64,000 bases of DNA from Artemisia argyi (GCA_030686995.1 CM060685.1:130535823-130599822), one strand, 5' to 3'. Positions 36,955 to 49,400 are shown, counted from the first letter of the stretch. Made by a program: numbers and translations. Notes: generated from the sequence alone by a model not told the origin.

Positions 36955-39214
36955 TTGACTAAGGAAAGTTACCTTCATATAACTCAACTCCTTTATCGTT
37001 GGAACGATCCAAAATCAACTTTATCCATCAGAACTTCATCAATGTCTTTCCTCAACAATTTCTTTCCATCTATGGACATGGACTCTCTTGTTCAGTTCTT
37101 GGCTCCATATCCTAAGACTGAGAAGACGATGACTGAGACCGAGCAAATATTGAATAAGATTGAGCAACCATTAACTGATAATGAACAAGATGTTGAAGAA
37201 AATGAGTTACCAGATTACGTAAGATATCTTGACCTGAGATTTCCAATTACATTCGCTAAGAAAATGAAGCGACCACCATTAACAGAAAAGGCACAAAATG
37301 TTGAAGAATCATGTGAACATAAGTCAGATGAACATGAAAATGCAGAGCCTTCCTATAACACCGACACACCAAAAGAGAAGTTGACTATGCAAGCAACACA
37401 AGCTGAGACTGTTGAACCTAGGTACGATCTCTTACACCAACTGATACAGAACTTCCAAAACCAACCTTTTCTCCATATTCTGAGAACGTGAAGCAGAAAC
37501 AGTTGGAAGAGCAACTTGCCTACAAGGCTAGGTTTGATGAACCAATGTTGAGACAAAAGCAGCGAGCACTTGAGGTTCTAGCAGAAATGTTTCCAACAGA
37601 CTTTACTTGGAATCAAGATAAACTGGCAAATGAACAAGTTATTGGGAATCAACATGGATATGCTAAGAGTATACAGATGGGGAATCAGATGCAATATGCA
37701 AGGCAGTATGTTGGAAATCAAATGGATCAGATTGTGAATCAGAATGTGGTTAATCAAAATGGGAATGATTGTTTTATGACTTCGATTCAGCAACGTACAT
37801 CTGAAATTCACAGCAGTGATATTCGTAGAAATTACAATGTCAATGCAATGACAAAGGTAGAAAAGATCCAGTACTTGTTGATGCTAGCCAATAAAGAAGA
37901 ATCGGGAATACCACTGACTGCTGTGGAAAACGACTTCATAGCTACAACAAGAGTTAACGAGAATTCAACAGATCTCAATGAAACCTACAACTTTATGGCA
38001 AATCAACAGGCAACAACATCAAGCAGTGATTCTGGTCTTCCTCCTACTTATGACTCAGAACCACTCCATGAGGTACCAATTTATGGTAATGATGCTAATC
38101 CGTTTGCTCATGAGAAGCCACATTATGTACCTCCTGAACCTAATTATGATACATATGTGGGGGAGCAAGTTAATAGCAATGTTAACTATGAAACTCCAGA
38201 TATGGATCATAATGGAGCTCAAGTTGCACAAAATGGTGCTAATGATGAGGAAACCCGTGCTCTCTTTGAATCATTATTGAATAATTGCAGCATTGAAATT
38301 GAAAAAGTGATAAAGGTCAATCGCGATGTTAAGGCCGCAAATGAGAAATTGACCGCTGAGCTTGAGAGATACTAGGAAAATGCAAAAAGTTTTCAAACTG
38401 ACAAAAAACGCGAGTTAGAATTTGAAATTGGTTATAAGAAGTTACTTATTAAAGATAGGGAATTGCAAAACAAATTTGACACTCTTGAAATTAGTTCTTC
38501 AAAAATCATTAATTCTTTAAAACAAGAAATTTCTGATTTAACAAACCAACTTTCAAAACAAAAATCAGCTTATACCAATCTTAAAAAAGAACGGGATGAG
38601 TTGAAAAAGGACTTTGCAAAGAAAGAAGATAAACTTTTGGAAGAAATCATAGAGTCAGAACACAAGATTGCAAAACTAGAAGACTTAGTGGTTAAGTCGG
38701 GTCAGTCAAGTCAAACAATGCATATGATTACTAATCAAACTAATCCAATTTACCATACGAAACATAAAATGGCTCTTGGTAACATAACTCCTTGCAATCT
38801 CAAGAAAGCTCAGGAAGAACAGAATGTTTTGTATAATGGTAATGTTATTTACACCAAACATGATCCTCCCGTCGTTCGTGATTCCGTGCAAATGATGCTA
38901 CTTGTTGAAGAGAGTATAACTAAAATGAAACAAAAGAATCTGGATTTGAAACCAATTGATTACAACAAACTGAACAAACTTTCTGGAATTACTTTTGTTC
39001 CACAGAAACAAACATCCGAGTTTTCCAAAAACTGAGGCATCTCAAACCTAGTTTCTAAACCATTAGTTGCTTCCAAATCTCTTTCAAAAATGGAATAGAT
39101 GTCTTTAAACAACACTTTTAACACAAGTGATTCCAGAAGATATCTTGATGATCTTAAAACCAGAATTAGGCAACTTCAAACGCTTTTAGAATCTAAAATG
39201 AGACTTAATGAGAA
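36955..39214 (+). pseudogene. Copia gag pseudogene, 5' part
   Basis: This is the N-terminal gag region of a Ty1/copia polyprotein of the kind I know from Asteraceae: an acidic, Gln-rich segment followed by a coiled coil (QEISDLTNQLSKQ, KKERDELKKDFAKKEDKLL). A leader of ~700 bp separates it from the primer-binding site. It is dead: a frameshift near 37490, TAG at 38373-38375, TGA at 39033-39035 and another stop at about 39096. The frame continues beyond element C at 50817, so this gene was one piece before C inserted at GAGAA. Confidence 0.75.
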
Positions 39215-39437
39215 TGATGAGGCGAAAAATGTGATGAGGCGAAAAATGATCCGTTTTTAGGGGGTCATTTAAGCCCGTATTCGAATTTATTTGATCAAAT
39301 ATTGCCCTAAATCGTTCCTTTTGTGATTTTAGGTACTTTGGGAGAGAAATCTGGAAAAGGAAGCAATTCGGACGTTTTTGGAGCATAAAAGTGAAGAAAA
39401 CGCCAAAGTCTTAATTTTCCATGCTAGGAACAGTAGG

Positions 39438-39677
39438 TGACGGCGTCAAGAGTAATTCCCTGACGGCATCAAGAGCAGAATTCCATGACGACCCAGTACA
39501 GATTTGACGGCGTCACGAAGGTAGGGCGTCAAGAGTAAAAGTCATGACGGCCTGGAAATGATTAAGTCTTGACGGCGTCAAATGTAGATCAAGGCAGTCC
39601 GAGAATAGTTTTGGCGGCGAGGTGATGGCGTCACAATGTTGGTCTTGACGCCGTCAGACCCATTTTTCTATATATAG
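39438..39677 (+). promoter_or_regulatory. U3 promoter: TGACG palindrome cluster plus TATA box
   Basis: TGACGGCGTCA occurs exactly at 39438-39448, 39505-39515 and 39570-39580, with the variant TGACGCCGTCA at 39646-39656. One-base variants (TGACGGCATCA at 39461) and half sites (TGACGACC, TGACGGCC, GGGCGTCA) lie between. TGACG is the core bound by TGA-class bZIP factors; here two cores face each other across one base. The last palindrome ends 12 bp before TATATATAG (39669-39677). The 3' LTR and copies A, C, D, E and F repeat this layout. Enhancer function is inferred. Confidence 0.75.
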
Positions 39678-39757
39678 TTTTCTAATTTTCACATTAAAAA
39701 GAGAGAAGTTTTGGAGAAATCCTAAGTACGATTTTGGTGCAACTTTTACAGGTTTTT

Positions 39758-39776
39758 CAAGGGTTCCAAACCCTTG
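39758..39776 (+). other. Conserved LTR leader hairpin
   Basis: CAAGGGTT-CCA-AACCCTTG forms an 8-bp stem with a 3-nt loop about 80 bp after the TATA box, in the presumed transcript leader. Equivalent hairpins are at 32738-32756, 46069-46087, 47461-47479, 49926-49944, 57052-57070, 61098-61116 (minus) and 13443-13459, with sequence changes that keep pairing. Function unknown. Confidence 0.6.
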
Positions 39777-40643
39777 ATACCTTTCATTGTAATTGAGATA
39801 AGTGTTCTTTTAATTCAATCAATATGTCTATGTGTTGGTTGTCTATATCTTGTTCTTGTCTTAATTCCATCATGCTAGGCTAGATCTATCTTGTGTTTGC
39901 TTAGATCTAATGAAACCTAGATGTTAATTATGTGTTGATTACTTGTTTATACTTGTCTTGGATGAATGATTTATATGTTAGGCTTAAGAAAACTGGCAGA
40001 TCTCCAATTGGTAACATGCTTGAACGTCATAAGAAACATGAACCGACGCGCACTAGGTCTTTATTGGTTGTATTTAATGCATGAGCCACTGTTTACAATC
40101 CCTATAGTTGTGTTGGTCATGGTGTAGGAGGAGATAAGAGCTCATAGAATTGGGGAGTTAAGTGTGCCACCCCATGAATGGTATTAAGGAATACGATCCG
40201 TCATCCATGCAATTATAACAAGTAATTAACGTGTAAAAGATGTCTAGGGAGTAGTGAAATCTAAGTAAACACATTTTCTCCACTTATTGCTCAAAACTTT
40301 AGTATAATTTAGTTTATTTTCATTTCTAGTATTTTATTTTGATTGCATCTTTAGTATTGGGTTACTTGATTAGCAACTAATTCCGCCCAAATCCTTCAAA
40401 CCCGAGATTTTTAATTGCTTTCTAAAAAATATAAAAATACAAAAATAATCATCCCTCACCTTTAGAACTAGTATTTAGGCTTTCTAATCCTAGCGACACT
40501 ATTCCTAAGCTGAACGATCAATCCCCCGGTACTTGTCACTATACTATACTACAACGATCAGGTACACTGCCTCGTGGGGGTTGTAAGCTTCTTGAGATCC
40601 CTCGAGAGGTAAAGCCTGGTGTAATTCCCACGCATCAAGTTTT

Positions 40644-40661
40644 TGGCGCCGCAGCCCGGGG
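40644..40661 (+). promoter_or_regulatory. Primer-binding site of element B
   Basis: TGGCGCCGCAGCCCGGGG lies seven bases after the LTR end, within TTTTTGGCGCC. TGGCGCCG is complementary to the 3' end of plant tRNA-Asp (CGGCGCCA) as I recall it; the rest matches only in part. Element E has a degenerate version (TTTTTGGAGGGGTAGCCCG) at about 57949. Confidence 0.7.
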
Positions 40662-40799
40662 AATAGTTATTGTCTAGGTTAGAATTTCTTTTTATTAGGT
40701 CTACTTGCTAGATTCCTTTCTAGTAAGATTTTATTTTTATTTTTAGGTTTCTTTAGTCTATCTATTTCTTTGTGCCTTTGTTCGTAACCACCCGACACC

Positions 40800-43070
40800 A
40801 TGGACAACGGGAACATCTTTGAACCCGTCATCCCACCAAAACAAAACCCACCATTAGAACCCCTTAGGCCCCGAACCTTAGGAGAGTATTCCTGACCTAG
40901 CCACCAAGGCTACCGAAACACCATTGAGCTCACCGGAGCCAATGTGACCCCCTTGCGATCCGACACCATCCGGTTGGTGCAAAGCGGATGTGCATTCCAT
41001 GGACTTCGTTCCGAAGATCCAAACCAACATCTTAAGGACTTCCTCAAAATCGTAGATTCCATAGACCTAGATGTTGCGACTAGAGAGACAACCCGATTAC
41101 GCCTATTCCAATTCTCTCTACGGGATCAAGCTAGTCAATGGCTTGAGCGTTTACCCGCGGGATCCATCACCACATGGGATGATCTCGCCAATCGCTTCCT
41201 CACCCAATTCTTCCCACCGGAAAAGACTGCAATGCTTAGAAGGGACATTTTGATGTTTGAACAACAGCAGGGTGAAACTTTCTACGAGGCTTGGGCCCAT
41301 TTTAAGGATCTCCTCCACAAGGTCCCTCATCATGGTATAAACCTTTGGTTATTAGTCCAGATTTTCTACGACCATGTTGACTATCACACTAAGCGCACAA
41401 TCGACAGGGCCGCGGGAGGTAAATTGCGTGATAAGAATGCCGAGGAGTCTTGGGCAATTATCGAGGAGCTCGCTGCTGATAATCATGAGATGTGGGAATT
41501 TAATCATACGATAAAATCGGCCATCAATGCAGTCTCGACATCTGGAGGGACCACCGAAATCCCCGATGAACTCCTATGCAAACTCGAGGCAAAAGTTGAC
41601 TATTTTGAGGAAAGGCAAAGGAGACCTTTAAGTCCTAGACGGGCTACTGTCAATTCTGTCTCCAAACCAACTTCGGCACCATTATCTGAGTCACCTTCTA
41701 GAGAAAATGTCGAGACTTTTCAGAACTATGCCCCACCTTGTTCCCCTCCCGAGGAGCTTAGCTCGGATTTTGAAGCTAGGATGAGAGAATATATGGAAAC
41801 TCACTCAGATCGGCTTGCTAGATTCGAGGAAGCAGTTTATAAGCAAAAAGAGGAGATGCAGGAGAAAATGAATGAGATGATGAGTTTATTAGAGGAGTAT
41901 GCCAACCAGAGAACCCCTGAAAGAATACTACTAAGGAAAGAAAGCGCCACTTCCACCACCCAATTTGTTAACTCCATCACAATTGTCCAAAAGGATAACG
42001 AGAAGGTAGAAACCCCTGCTAAACAGACCTTAGAAAAACCACCAGAATCCCAACCTTTGAGCTACTACCTGAAACATGATATAAACGAAAGCACCATAAC
42101 AAATTGGATTAAGGGTGATGGGCGTAACCAACCTTCCAAACAGGGTTCTGAGAAAGAGGAAGAAGTGAAAGATGAGTATGATACGCTACCTGGAGGATCA
42201 GTATTCGAGAGGCTATTGGTACAAAAAGTGGCTACTAAGCAGATAGCATGTGGGAACTTTGAGATACCAACGAGCATCGGGGACTTGAAACATCTTAGTG
42301 CTTTCGCCGACCAAGGATCGGAAGTAAATCTTATGCCCCTAACTATTTACATCCAACTAACGTCAAAAATGCCAGCCCCTACTCGTGTTAGGTTATCTCT
42401 CGTTGGACACTCGTACGTATACCCCCTAGGAATCGCAGAAGATGTATTAGTTAATGTCGCAGGATTCATGTACCCCGTTGATTTTATGATCATCGATGAT
42501 AAAGGGGATGGATGCATGCCAATAATCCTTGGGTCACCATTCCTCACCACCGCTAGGGCTGTCATTAAGTATGAAGGTAGGAAGATCGAGCTTAAATCTG
42601 GAAAAAGAAATATTAGCTTCCCCATGACCCCGCGAAGCGGGCATGAGAATTTGAGTTGGAGAAAGATAAAAAACAACATTGACACGACACCCATTCGTGT
42701 TCATAATAAAATTCTTGCATGGGAGGCAAGAATCAAAAGCTATAAGGAAGCCAAAAATGAAAGAAGCAAAAACAATAAGGTTCAGGTCGAATTCGAACAT
42801 ACTCAACCCATTGAAAATCATGTACCATTTGAGGAAGGGAACTTGGTACTCTTGAGACACTTGGAAACAACAATACCACCCGATAAACCAAGTCCTTGGT
42901 GGTATGGGCCATTCACAATCGAAGGTGTAAGCCAAGATGGGGTAGCTAACTTGAGAAGTAAAGTAGGTGGAATGGTGATTGCGAGTATCGACAGATTGAG
43001 GCACTACCACCATAACAGTAATGATCACAACTACATGGGGTATATCATTTCAAGGGATGAAGTCACGTAG
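40800..43070 (+). pseudogene. Gag-protease-integrase tail fusion ORF of element B
   Basis: The natural start is probably ATG at 40800 (MDNGNIFEP), as in element E, but TGA at 40893-40895 cuts it; the frame is open from 40944 to 43070 (708 residues from that Met). Order of domains: retrotransposon gag (FQFSLRDQASQWLERLPAGS, WDDLANRFLTQFF), a charged coiled linker, then a retropepsin-like domain (AFADQGSEVNLMPL, GIAEDVLVNVAGF, MPIILGSPFLTTARA). Next comes HVPFEEGNLVLLRHLET, PWWYGPFTIEGV and IDRLRHYH, the C-terminal tail of integrase. Reverse transcriptase, RNase H and the integrase core are missing without a frame break. The protease motif is DQGSE rather than DTG or DLGA, so its activity is doubtful. 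Confidence 0.85.
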
Positions 43071-45558
43071 TAACCCATGACCTTGAGTCTAGCTACAAGA
43101 CTCGTAAATAAAGAAAAGCGCTTCTTGGGAGGCAACCCATGTTTTGTGTGATTTTATTTGTTTGTTTGTTATTTGCTTCTGTATGCATGCTTAATTTTTA
43201 TTGTTGGTAGATCATGTTTCTAAACTAAATAGTTGAAATACTTTACTTTGTTGTTTTGGCTTAGTCTTAAATCCACTTAAAGGTATTTTTGCAAAAGATA
43301 AGTGTAAGGGGAAACCCCAAATATGATTTTAAGAAACAAACCGATCATGATTCTCCACAATATTAAATGAACATGTGTATTCGTATTTGTTAGAGTCAAA
43401 TGCTTGTATTGAGTCATAATGAAGTTTTGCAGGATTTTCCAGGAAGTAGGACCAAGTTTTTCCAGAAATTTTCCAGAAACTTAACATAAGGATTTCTGCA
43501 GGTCACTTCTGACGGCGTCAAGAGTTTACTCTTGACGGCGTCAAGTGTAAAAATCTGGAAATTTTACCGGTTTTGTTTTTCTAACGGAGTCTTATGATTT
43601 TTGTGAATTATTAAGTTTTATAATCTCCAGGAGATCTGCAAACTTCATTCCACAAGCATTATATCTTATCTTGTTTTCTAGGATTTAGTAACTTATATAG
43701 GATGCCGCCGATTTTACGCGAGGTTGTCTTGTCTATTTTATCAGGTTTTACAGGTTATGTATGACAAGAAGATGATTTATATTCTGGAAGGGAAGCTTTG
43801 ATTGTTCATTTTCTTGGAGGAAGATTTAACCTGGCCACCTTATTATCCATACCGAGCGAATCAGGGGAGTATTTGATTTCATTCTTTTTACTTATTTCAC
43901 TTTTACATTCTTTACTTGAACATTGGGGACAATGTTCATCTTAAGTGTAAGGGGAGGGTAAAATGATGATACCTTACAGATACACTTTCGCTTGAGTTTG
44001 TTTGTTTGATAGTAGATGTGTAATAAAACTATGAGAAATACTTGTTAGTGCAATTTTAGCGCCAAATTTAAAATTTTTTACAACATTTAGGAGTGAAAAT
44101 TTAGCCATAGCAAGCGTCTCATGGATAGGAGATTGTATGACTAGCACATAACCGTATATTCAGAAAAATTTTCCACCCAAATATGTGAGGTTCGCCTTTA
44201 GATTTGATAGGAAAAGCATTTACTATTAGTGCTTATGAGTGTACCGGTAGCATTTAGATTCTAGAACTTGCGTTAGTGATGCATCCCGAGACCGCTAGTG
44301 AGACTACATTCGTGTAGTAGGATTTACTACATGATAAGAGGCATTAGGATCACCCTTGTGTTAAACCCGTATCATAATTACTTGACCATTTAAGTCATAT
44401 TACTTGGCTAGTTAAGTCAACTAATTTTTCCCACACCCTTAGCGTTGTACTCATTTTTAGTACACGAAACCCCTAGTACACCCCTCCGAGCCTATCTTTT
44501 CGTTTCTAACTTTAAGCATTTTACTTAAAGGAAGAATTTGTTACACCCCACTTAAATGTACAACCAAATCGCCTTAGCCTTCCGTGTATGCGCTCATTTT
44601 TAGTGCATTATTGTTATTTGTTAAACCCTAAGTTAACTTTCTAATTGATTATATGGTTGCTAAGTCGAGTCATATCCTTGTACATATTGTTTTGGGACAA
44701 TTGGGACTCATGGGTAAGTACTTATTTTATGGAGTAATGGGAAGAACATCACTTATTACCCCCATATGTACGTTAATCTTAAAAGTGCTCAAAGTGTTTT
44801 GATTTTCTTAATTCGAGTCATTAGTTTAGTTAAATGTAAAGTATGTAAAAATTCAAGTGTAAGGGGAATATTCATTCCCTATGATGTATTATTTTGGATG
44901 GTAGGGTAAGAGTGTATGCAAAAAAAATAAAAATAAAAAATAAAAATAAAAAAATCGAAAAAATCAAGAAAAAGAAAAAAAAATAGAAAAAGGAAAAGAG
45001 AAAAAACATACGGACTACCATCCCTTTTTATTCTATGTTCATTTTATGTTTTTTGTTATTTTTCATTTATTAGCTTAAGTCGAGTCTAGTCTTGGCTTAG
45101 CAACGCCATATTGTACATGTAATTAACCAAGATTGTTAACTCGCCACCAGTAAAACTTCCTTTATCCAACAAAACCGTGTATTTCATATCCCTACACCTA
45201 ACGTTACAACCCTTTAAATGACCTCTTTGATAGTTTATCCTAGGTACTTACGCCATGTGGTGGAGGTTTGATCCTTTCCCAAGCCTATGGTAATCTATTT
45301 TGCTATGACAGGTAGTGAGAGATATCTTCCGTTTCCATATTGTAATTTACACTTTATTACACCCGAGAGATGTGAGTATCTAAACACTATTTGTGAGGTG
45401 CTAGTATATGACTTCCGTGCTTGTCTATTGGTCTTTAGTGGAACGATTATTTGTTGTAATTACTTTTATATTAGTTTTAAATGACCCCTAACTTGTATTT
45501 TGACTAGAATAAAAGCGCATTTGCTTGAGGACAAGCAAATCTCAAGTGTAAGGGTATA
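43071..45558 (+). other. 3' non-coding region of element B
   Basis: About 2.5 kb with no gene I can support. It opens with CTTCTTGGGAGGCAACCCATG, a motif known after pol in Athila/Tat elements. A pair of TGACGGCGTCA palindromes lies at about 43509-43545. A conserved hairpin with an A-rich loop is at 44896-45023. It ends CTCAAGTGTAAGGGTATA, the presumed plus-strand primer region next to the 3' LTR. A short 65-codon frame at 45287-45484 recurs in elements C and F but shifts frame in C. Confidence 0.7.
44896..45023 (+). other. Hairpin with ~90-nt A-rich loop
   Basis: GGATGGTAG (44896-44904) and CTACCATCC (45015-45023) pair, and an inner GTATG (44914-44918) pairs with CATAC (45007-45011). The loop is almost all A with a few G and T. 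The same arms flank A-rich tracts of different length in element C (48754-48762 and 48858-48866) and, reversed, in element F (62177-62185 and 62294-62302). Confidence 0.6.
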
Positions 45559-46948
45559 TGATGAGGCGAAAAATGATCCGTTTTTACGGGGTCATTTAAG
45601 ACCGTATTCGAATTTATTTGATCAAATATTGCCCTAAATCGTTCCTTTTGTGATTTTAGGTACTTTGGGAGAGAAATCTGGAAAAGGAAGCAATTCGGAC
45701 GTTTTTGGAGCATAAAAGTGAAGAAAACGCCAAAGTCTTAATTTTTCATGCTGGGAACAGTAGGTGACAGCGTCAAGAGTAATTCCCTGACGGCGTCAAG
45801 AGCAGAATTCCATGACGACCCAGTACAGATTTGACGGCGTCAAGAGTAAAAGTCATGACGGCCTGGAAATGATTAAGTCTTGACGGCGTCAAATGTAGAT
45901 CAAGGCAGTCCGAGAATAGTTTTATCGGCGAGGTGACGGCGTCACAATGTTGGTCTTGACGCCGTCAGACCCATTTTTCTATATATAGTTTTCTAATTTT
46001 CACATTAAAAAGAGAGAAGTTTTGGAGAAACCCTAAGTACGATTTTGGTGCAACTTTTACAGGTTTTTCAAGGGTTCCAAACCCTTGATACCTTTCATTG
46101 TAATTGAGATAAGTGTTCTTTTAATTCAATCAATATGTCTATGTGTTGGTTGTCTATATCTTGTTCTTGTCTTAATTCCATCATGCTAGGCTAGATCTAT
46201 CTTGTGTTTGCTTAGATCTAATGAAACCTAGATGTTAATTATGTGTTGATTACTTGTTTATACTTGTCTTGGATGAATGATTTATATGTTAGGCTTAAGA
46301 AAACTGGCAGATCTCCAATTGGTAACATGCTTGAACGTCATAAGAAACATGAACCGACGCGCACTAGGTCTTTATTGGTTGTATTTAATGCATGAGCCAC
46401 TGTTTACAATCCCTATAGTTGTGTTGGTCATGGTGTAGGAGGAGATAAGAGCTCATAGAATTGGGGAGTTAAGTGTGCCACCCCATGAATGGTATTAAGG
46501 AATACGATCCGTCATCCATGCAATTATAACAAGTAATTAACGTGTAAAAGATGTCTAGGGAGTAGTGAAATCTAAGTAAACACATTTTCTCCACTTATTG
46601 CTCAAAACTTTAGTATAATTTAGTTTATTTTCATTTCTAGTATTTTATTTTGATTGCATCTTTAGTATTGGGTTACTTGATTAGCAACTAATTCCGCCCA
46701 AATCCTTCAAACCCGAGATTTTTAATTGCTTTCTAAAAAATATAAAAATACAAAAATAATCATCCCTCACCTTTAGAACTAGTATTTAGGCTTTCTAATC
46801 CTAGCGACACTATTCCTAAGCTGAACGATCAATCCCCCGGTACTTGTCACTATACTATACTACAACGATCAGGTACACTGCCTGGTGGGGGTTGTAAGCT
46901 TCTCGAGATCCCTCGAGAGGTAAAGCCTGGTGCAATTCCCACGCATCA
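45559..46948 (+). repeat. 3' LTR of element B
   Basis: 1390 bp, from TGATGAGGCG to ACGCATCA. It differs from the 5' LTR by a small deletion within U3 (near 45845, between two GGCGTCA words) and scattered substitutions. The base after it starts the duplicated AAATG target site. Confidence 0.95.
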
Positions 46949-46953
46949 AAATG

Positions 46954-48011
46954 AACCACTTTTAGGGGGTCATTTAAGCCCGGAATTGAATTTATTTGAT
47001 CAAATATTACCCTAAATCGTTCCTTTTGTGATTTTAGGTACTTTGGGAGTGAAATCTGGAAAAGGAAGCAATTCGGATGTTTTTGGAGCATAAAAGTGAA
47101 GAAAACGCCAAAGACTTAATTTTCCAAGCTGAGAACAGTGTATGACGGCGTCAAGAAGGAAATCCTGACGGTGTCAAGAGTAAAATCCATGACGACCCAG
47201 AAGAAACCTGAAGACGTCACAACAAGAGCGTCAAGAGTTAAAATCATGACGGCCTGCATCAGATGTACACATGACGGCGTCAGATCCAGATCTAGGCAGT
47301 CCAAGGAATTATTGGGCGGCGAGATCACGGCGTCAGACATTTGTTCTTGACGCCGTCACCTTCTAAAATCTATATATAGTTTTCTAATTTTCATTCATAG
47401 AGAAAAAACTTGTGTGGAGAAACCCTAGGGCCGAACCTTATACGTATTTTACAGCTTTTTCAAGGGTTTTCAGCCCTTGAATCCTTTAATGTGCTATTAA
47501 GATAAGTCTTCTCTTAATTCAATCAATATGTCTATGTGTTGGTTGTCTATATCTTGTGCTTGTCTTGATTTCAACATGCTAGGCTAGATCTATCTTGTGT
47601 TTGCTTAGATCTAATGAAACCTAGATGTTAATTATGTGTTGATTACTTGTTTATGGTTGTATTGGACGAATGATTTCAATGTTAGGCTTAAGAAAACTGA
47701 CAGATCTCCATTTGGTAACATGCTTGAACATCTTAGGAAACATGAACCGATGTGTGCTAGGTTTTATTGGTTGTATTTAATGCATGAGTAAATTTTAATG
47801 ATCCCATGTTAGGAGCTTCTTAGTCGGCTCGACATAGGAGTGAAGTAGGCAGTCATAGGATTGGGGAAGTAAGTACGCCACCCCATGAATGGTATTAAGG
47901 AATACAATCCGTCATCCACGCAACTATAAAAAGTAATTAACATGTAAAAGATATCTAGGGAGTAGTGAAATTTAAGTAAACACATTTCTCCCACTTATTG
48001 CTCACAACCTT
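46954..48011 (+). repeat. Remainder of the 5' LTR of element C
   Basis: It continues the 17 bp left at 39215-39231. U3 palindromes run from about 47142 to 47359, a TATATATAG box follows at about 47374, and the leader hairpin is at 47461-47479. It breaks off at CTCACAACCTTA, about 360 bp short of the LTR end. Confidence 0.85.
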
Positions 48012-49400
48012 ATCATTCAGAAAAATTTTCCACCCAAATACGTGAGGTTCGCCTTTAGATTTGATAGGAAAAGCATTTACTATTAGTGCTTATGAGTGTA
48101 CCGGTAGCATTTAGATTCTAGAACTTGCGTTAGTGATGCATCCCGAGACCGCTAGTGAGACTACATTCGTGTGGTAGTATTTACTACATGATAAGAGGAA
48201 TTAGGATCACCCTTGTGTTTAAACCCGTATCATAATTACTTGACCATTTAAGTCATATTACTTGGCTAGTTAAGTCAACTAATTTTTCCCACACCTTAGC
48301 GTTGTACTCATTTTTAGTACACGAAACCCCTAGTACACCCCTCCGAGCCTATTTTTCGTTTCTAACTTTAAGCATTTTACTTAAAGGAAGAATTTTTTAC
48401 ACCCCACTTAAATGTACACCCAAATCGCCTTAGCCTTCCGTGTATGCACTCATCTTTAGTGCATTATTGTTATTTGTTAAACCCTAAGTTAACTATCTAA
48501 TTGATTACATGGTTGCTAAGTCGAGTCATATCCTTGTACATATTGTTTTGGGACGATTAGGACTCATGGGTAAAGTACTTATTTATGGAGTAATGGGGAA
48601 GAACATCATATATTACCCCCATATGTACGTTAATCTTAAAAGTACTCCAAGTGTTTTGATTTTCTTAATTCGAGTCATTAGATTAGTTTATTTGTAAAGT
48701 ATGTAAAAATTCAAGTGTAAGGGGAATGTTCATTCCCTATGATGTACTATTTTGGATGGTAGGGTAAAAGTGTATGCAAAAAAAAAAAAATAGAAAAAAA
48801 AAATCGAAAAACTCAAGAAAAAAATAGAAAAAGAGGAAAAGAGAAAAAACATACGGACTACCATCCCCTTTCATTCTATGTTCATTTTATGTTTTTGTTA
48901 TTTTTCATTTATTAGCTTAAGTCGAGTCTAGTCTTGGCTTAGCAACGCCATATTGTACATGTAATTAACCAAGATTGTTAACTCGCCACCAGTAAAGACT
49001 GCCTATATCCAACAAAACCGTGTATTTCATATCCCTACACCTAACGTTACAACCCTTTAAAAGACCTCTTTGATAGTTTATCTTAGGTGCTTACGCCATG
49101 TGGTGGAGGTTTGATCCTTTCCCAAGCCTATGGTAATCTATTTTGCTATGACAGGTAGTGAGAGATATCTTCCGTTTCCATATTGTAATTTATACTTTAT
49201 TACACCCGAGAGATGTGAGTATCTAAACACTATTTGTGAGGTGCTAGTATATGACCTCCGTGCTTGTCTTTGGTCTTTAGTGGAACGATTACTTGTTTTA
49301 ATTACTTTTATATTAGTGTTAAATGACCCCTAACTTGTATTTTGATTAGAATAAAAGCGCATTTGCTTGAGGACAAGCAAATCTCAAGTGTAAGGGTATA
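48012..49400 (+). other. 3' internal region of element C
   Basis: Homologous to 44158-45558 of element B, including the A-rich hairpin. The left junction is a deletion that removed everything from the 5' LTR end through the coding region. No coding potential. Confidence 0.85.

Larger units (their letters stand above)
39232..40637 (+). repeat. 5' LTR of element B
   Basis: 1406 bp, TGATGAGGCG to ACGCATCA. It contains U3 palindromes (39438-39656), a TATA box (39669-39677), a leader hairpin (39758-39776) and, near the 3' end, the CACTGCCTCGTGGGGG stretch common to the family. Confidence 0.95.
39232..46948 (+). mobile_element. Gypsy element B, complete non-autonomous LTR retrotransposon
   Basis: The 7.7-kb element has LTRs 39232-40637 and 45559-46948 and a perfect duplication AAATG at 39227-39231 and 46949-46953. 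The LTRs look nearly identical apart from scattered substitutions and a ~16-20-bp deletion between GGCGTCA repeats in the 3' LTR, so it is a young insertion. The primer-binding site and protein features place it near the Athila/Tat gypsy group. It encodes gag, protease and only the integrase tail, so it must depend on an autonomous relative. Confidence 0.95.

Noticed and set aside
39438..39656. Regularly recurring TGACGGCGTCA units looked at as a CRISPR-like array
   Set aside because: Units are 11-bp palindromes with uneven spacing inside a plant LTR promoter, and spacers are shared between copies. Nothing supports CRISPR.
45287..45484. 65-codon frame (MVIYFAMTGSERYLPFPYC...) repeated in elements B, C (49130) and F (61914-61717)
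   Set aside because: The copies are so similar at DNA level that an open frame is expected by descent, and C carries a 1-base deletion that changes the C-terminal third. It matches no known family, so I did not call it a gene.
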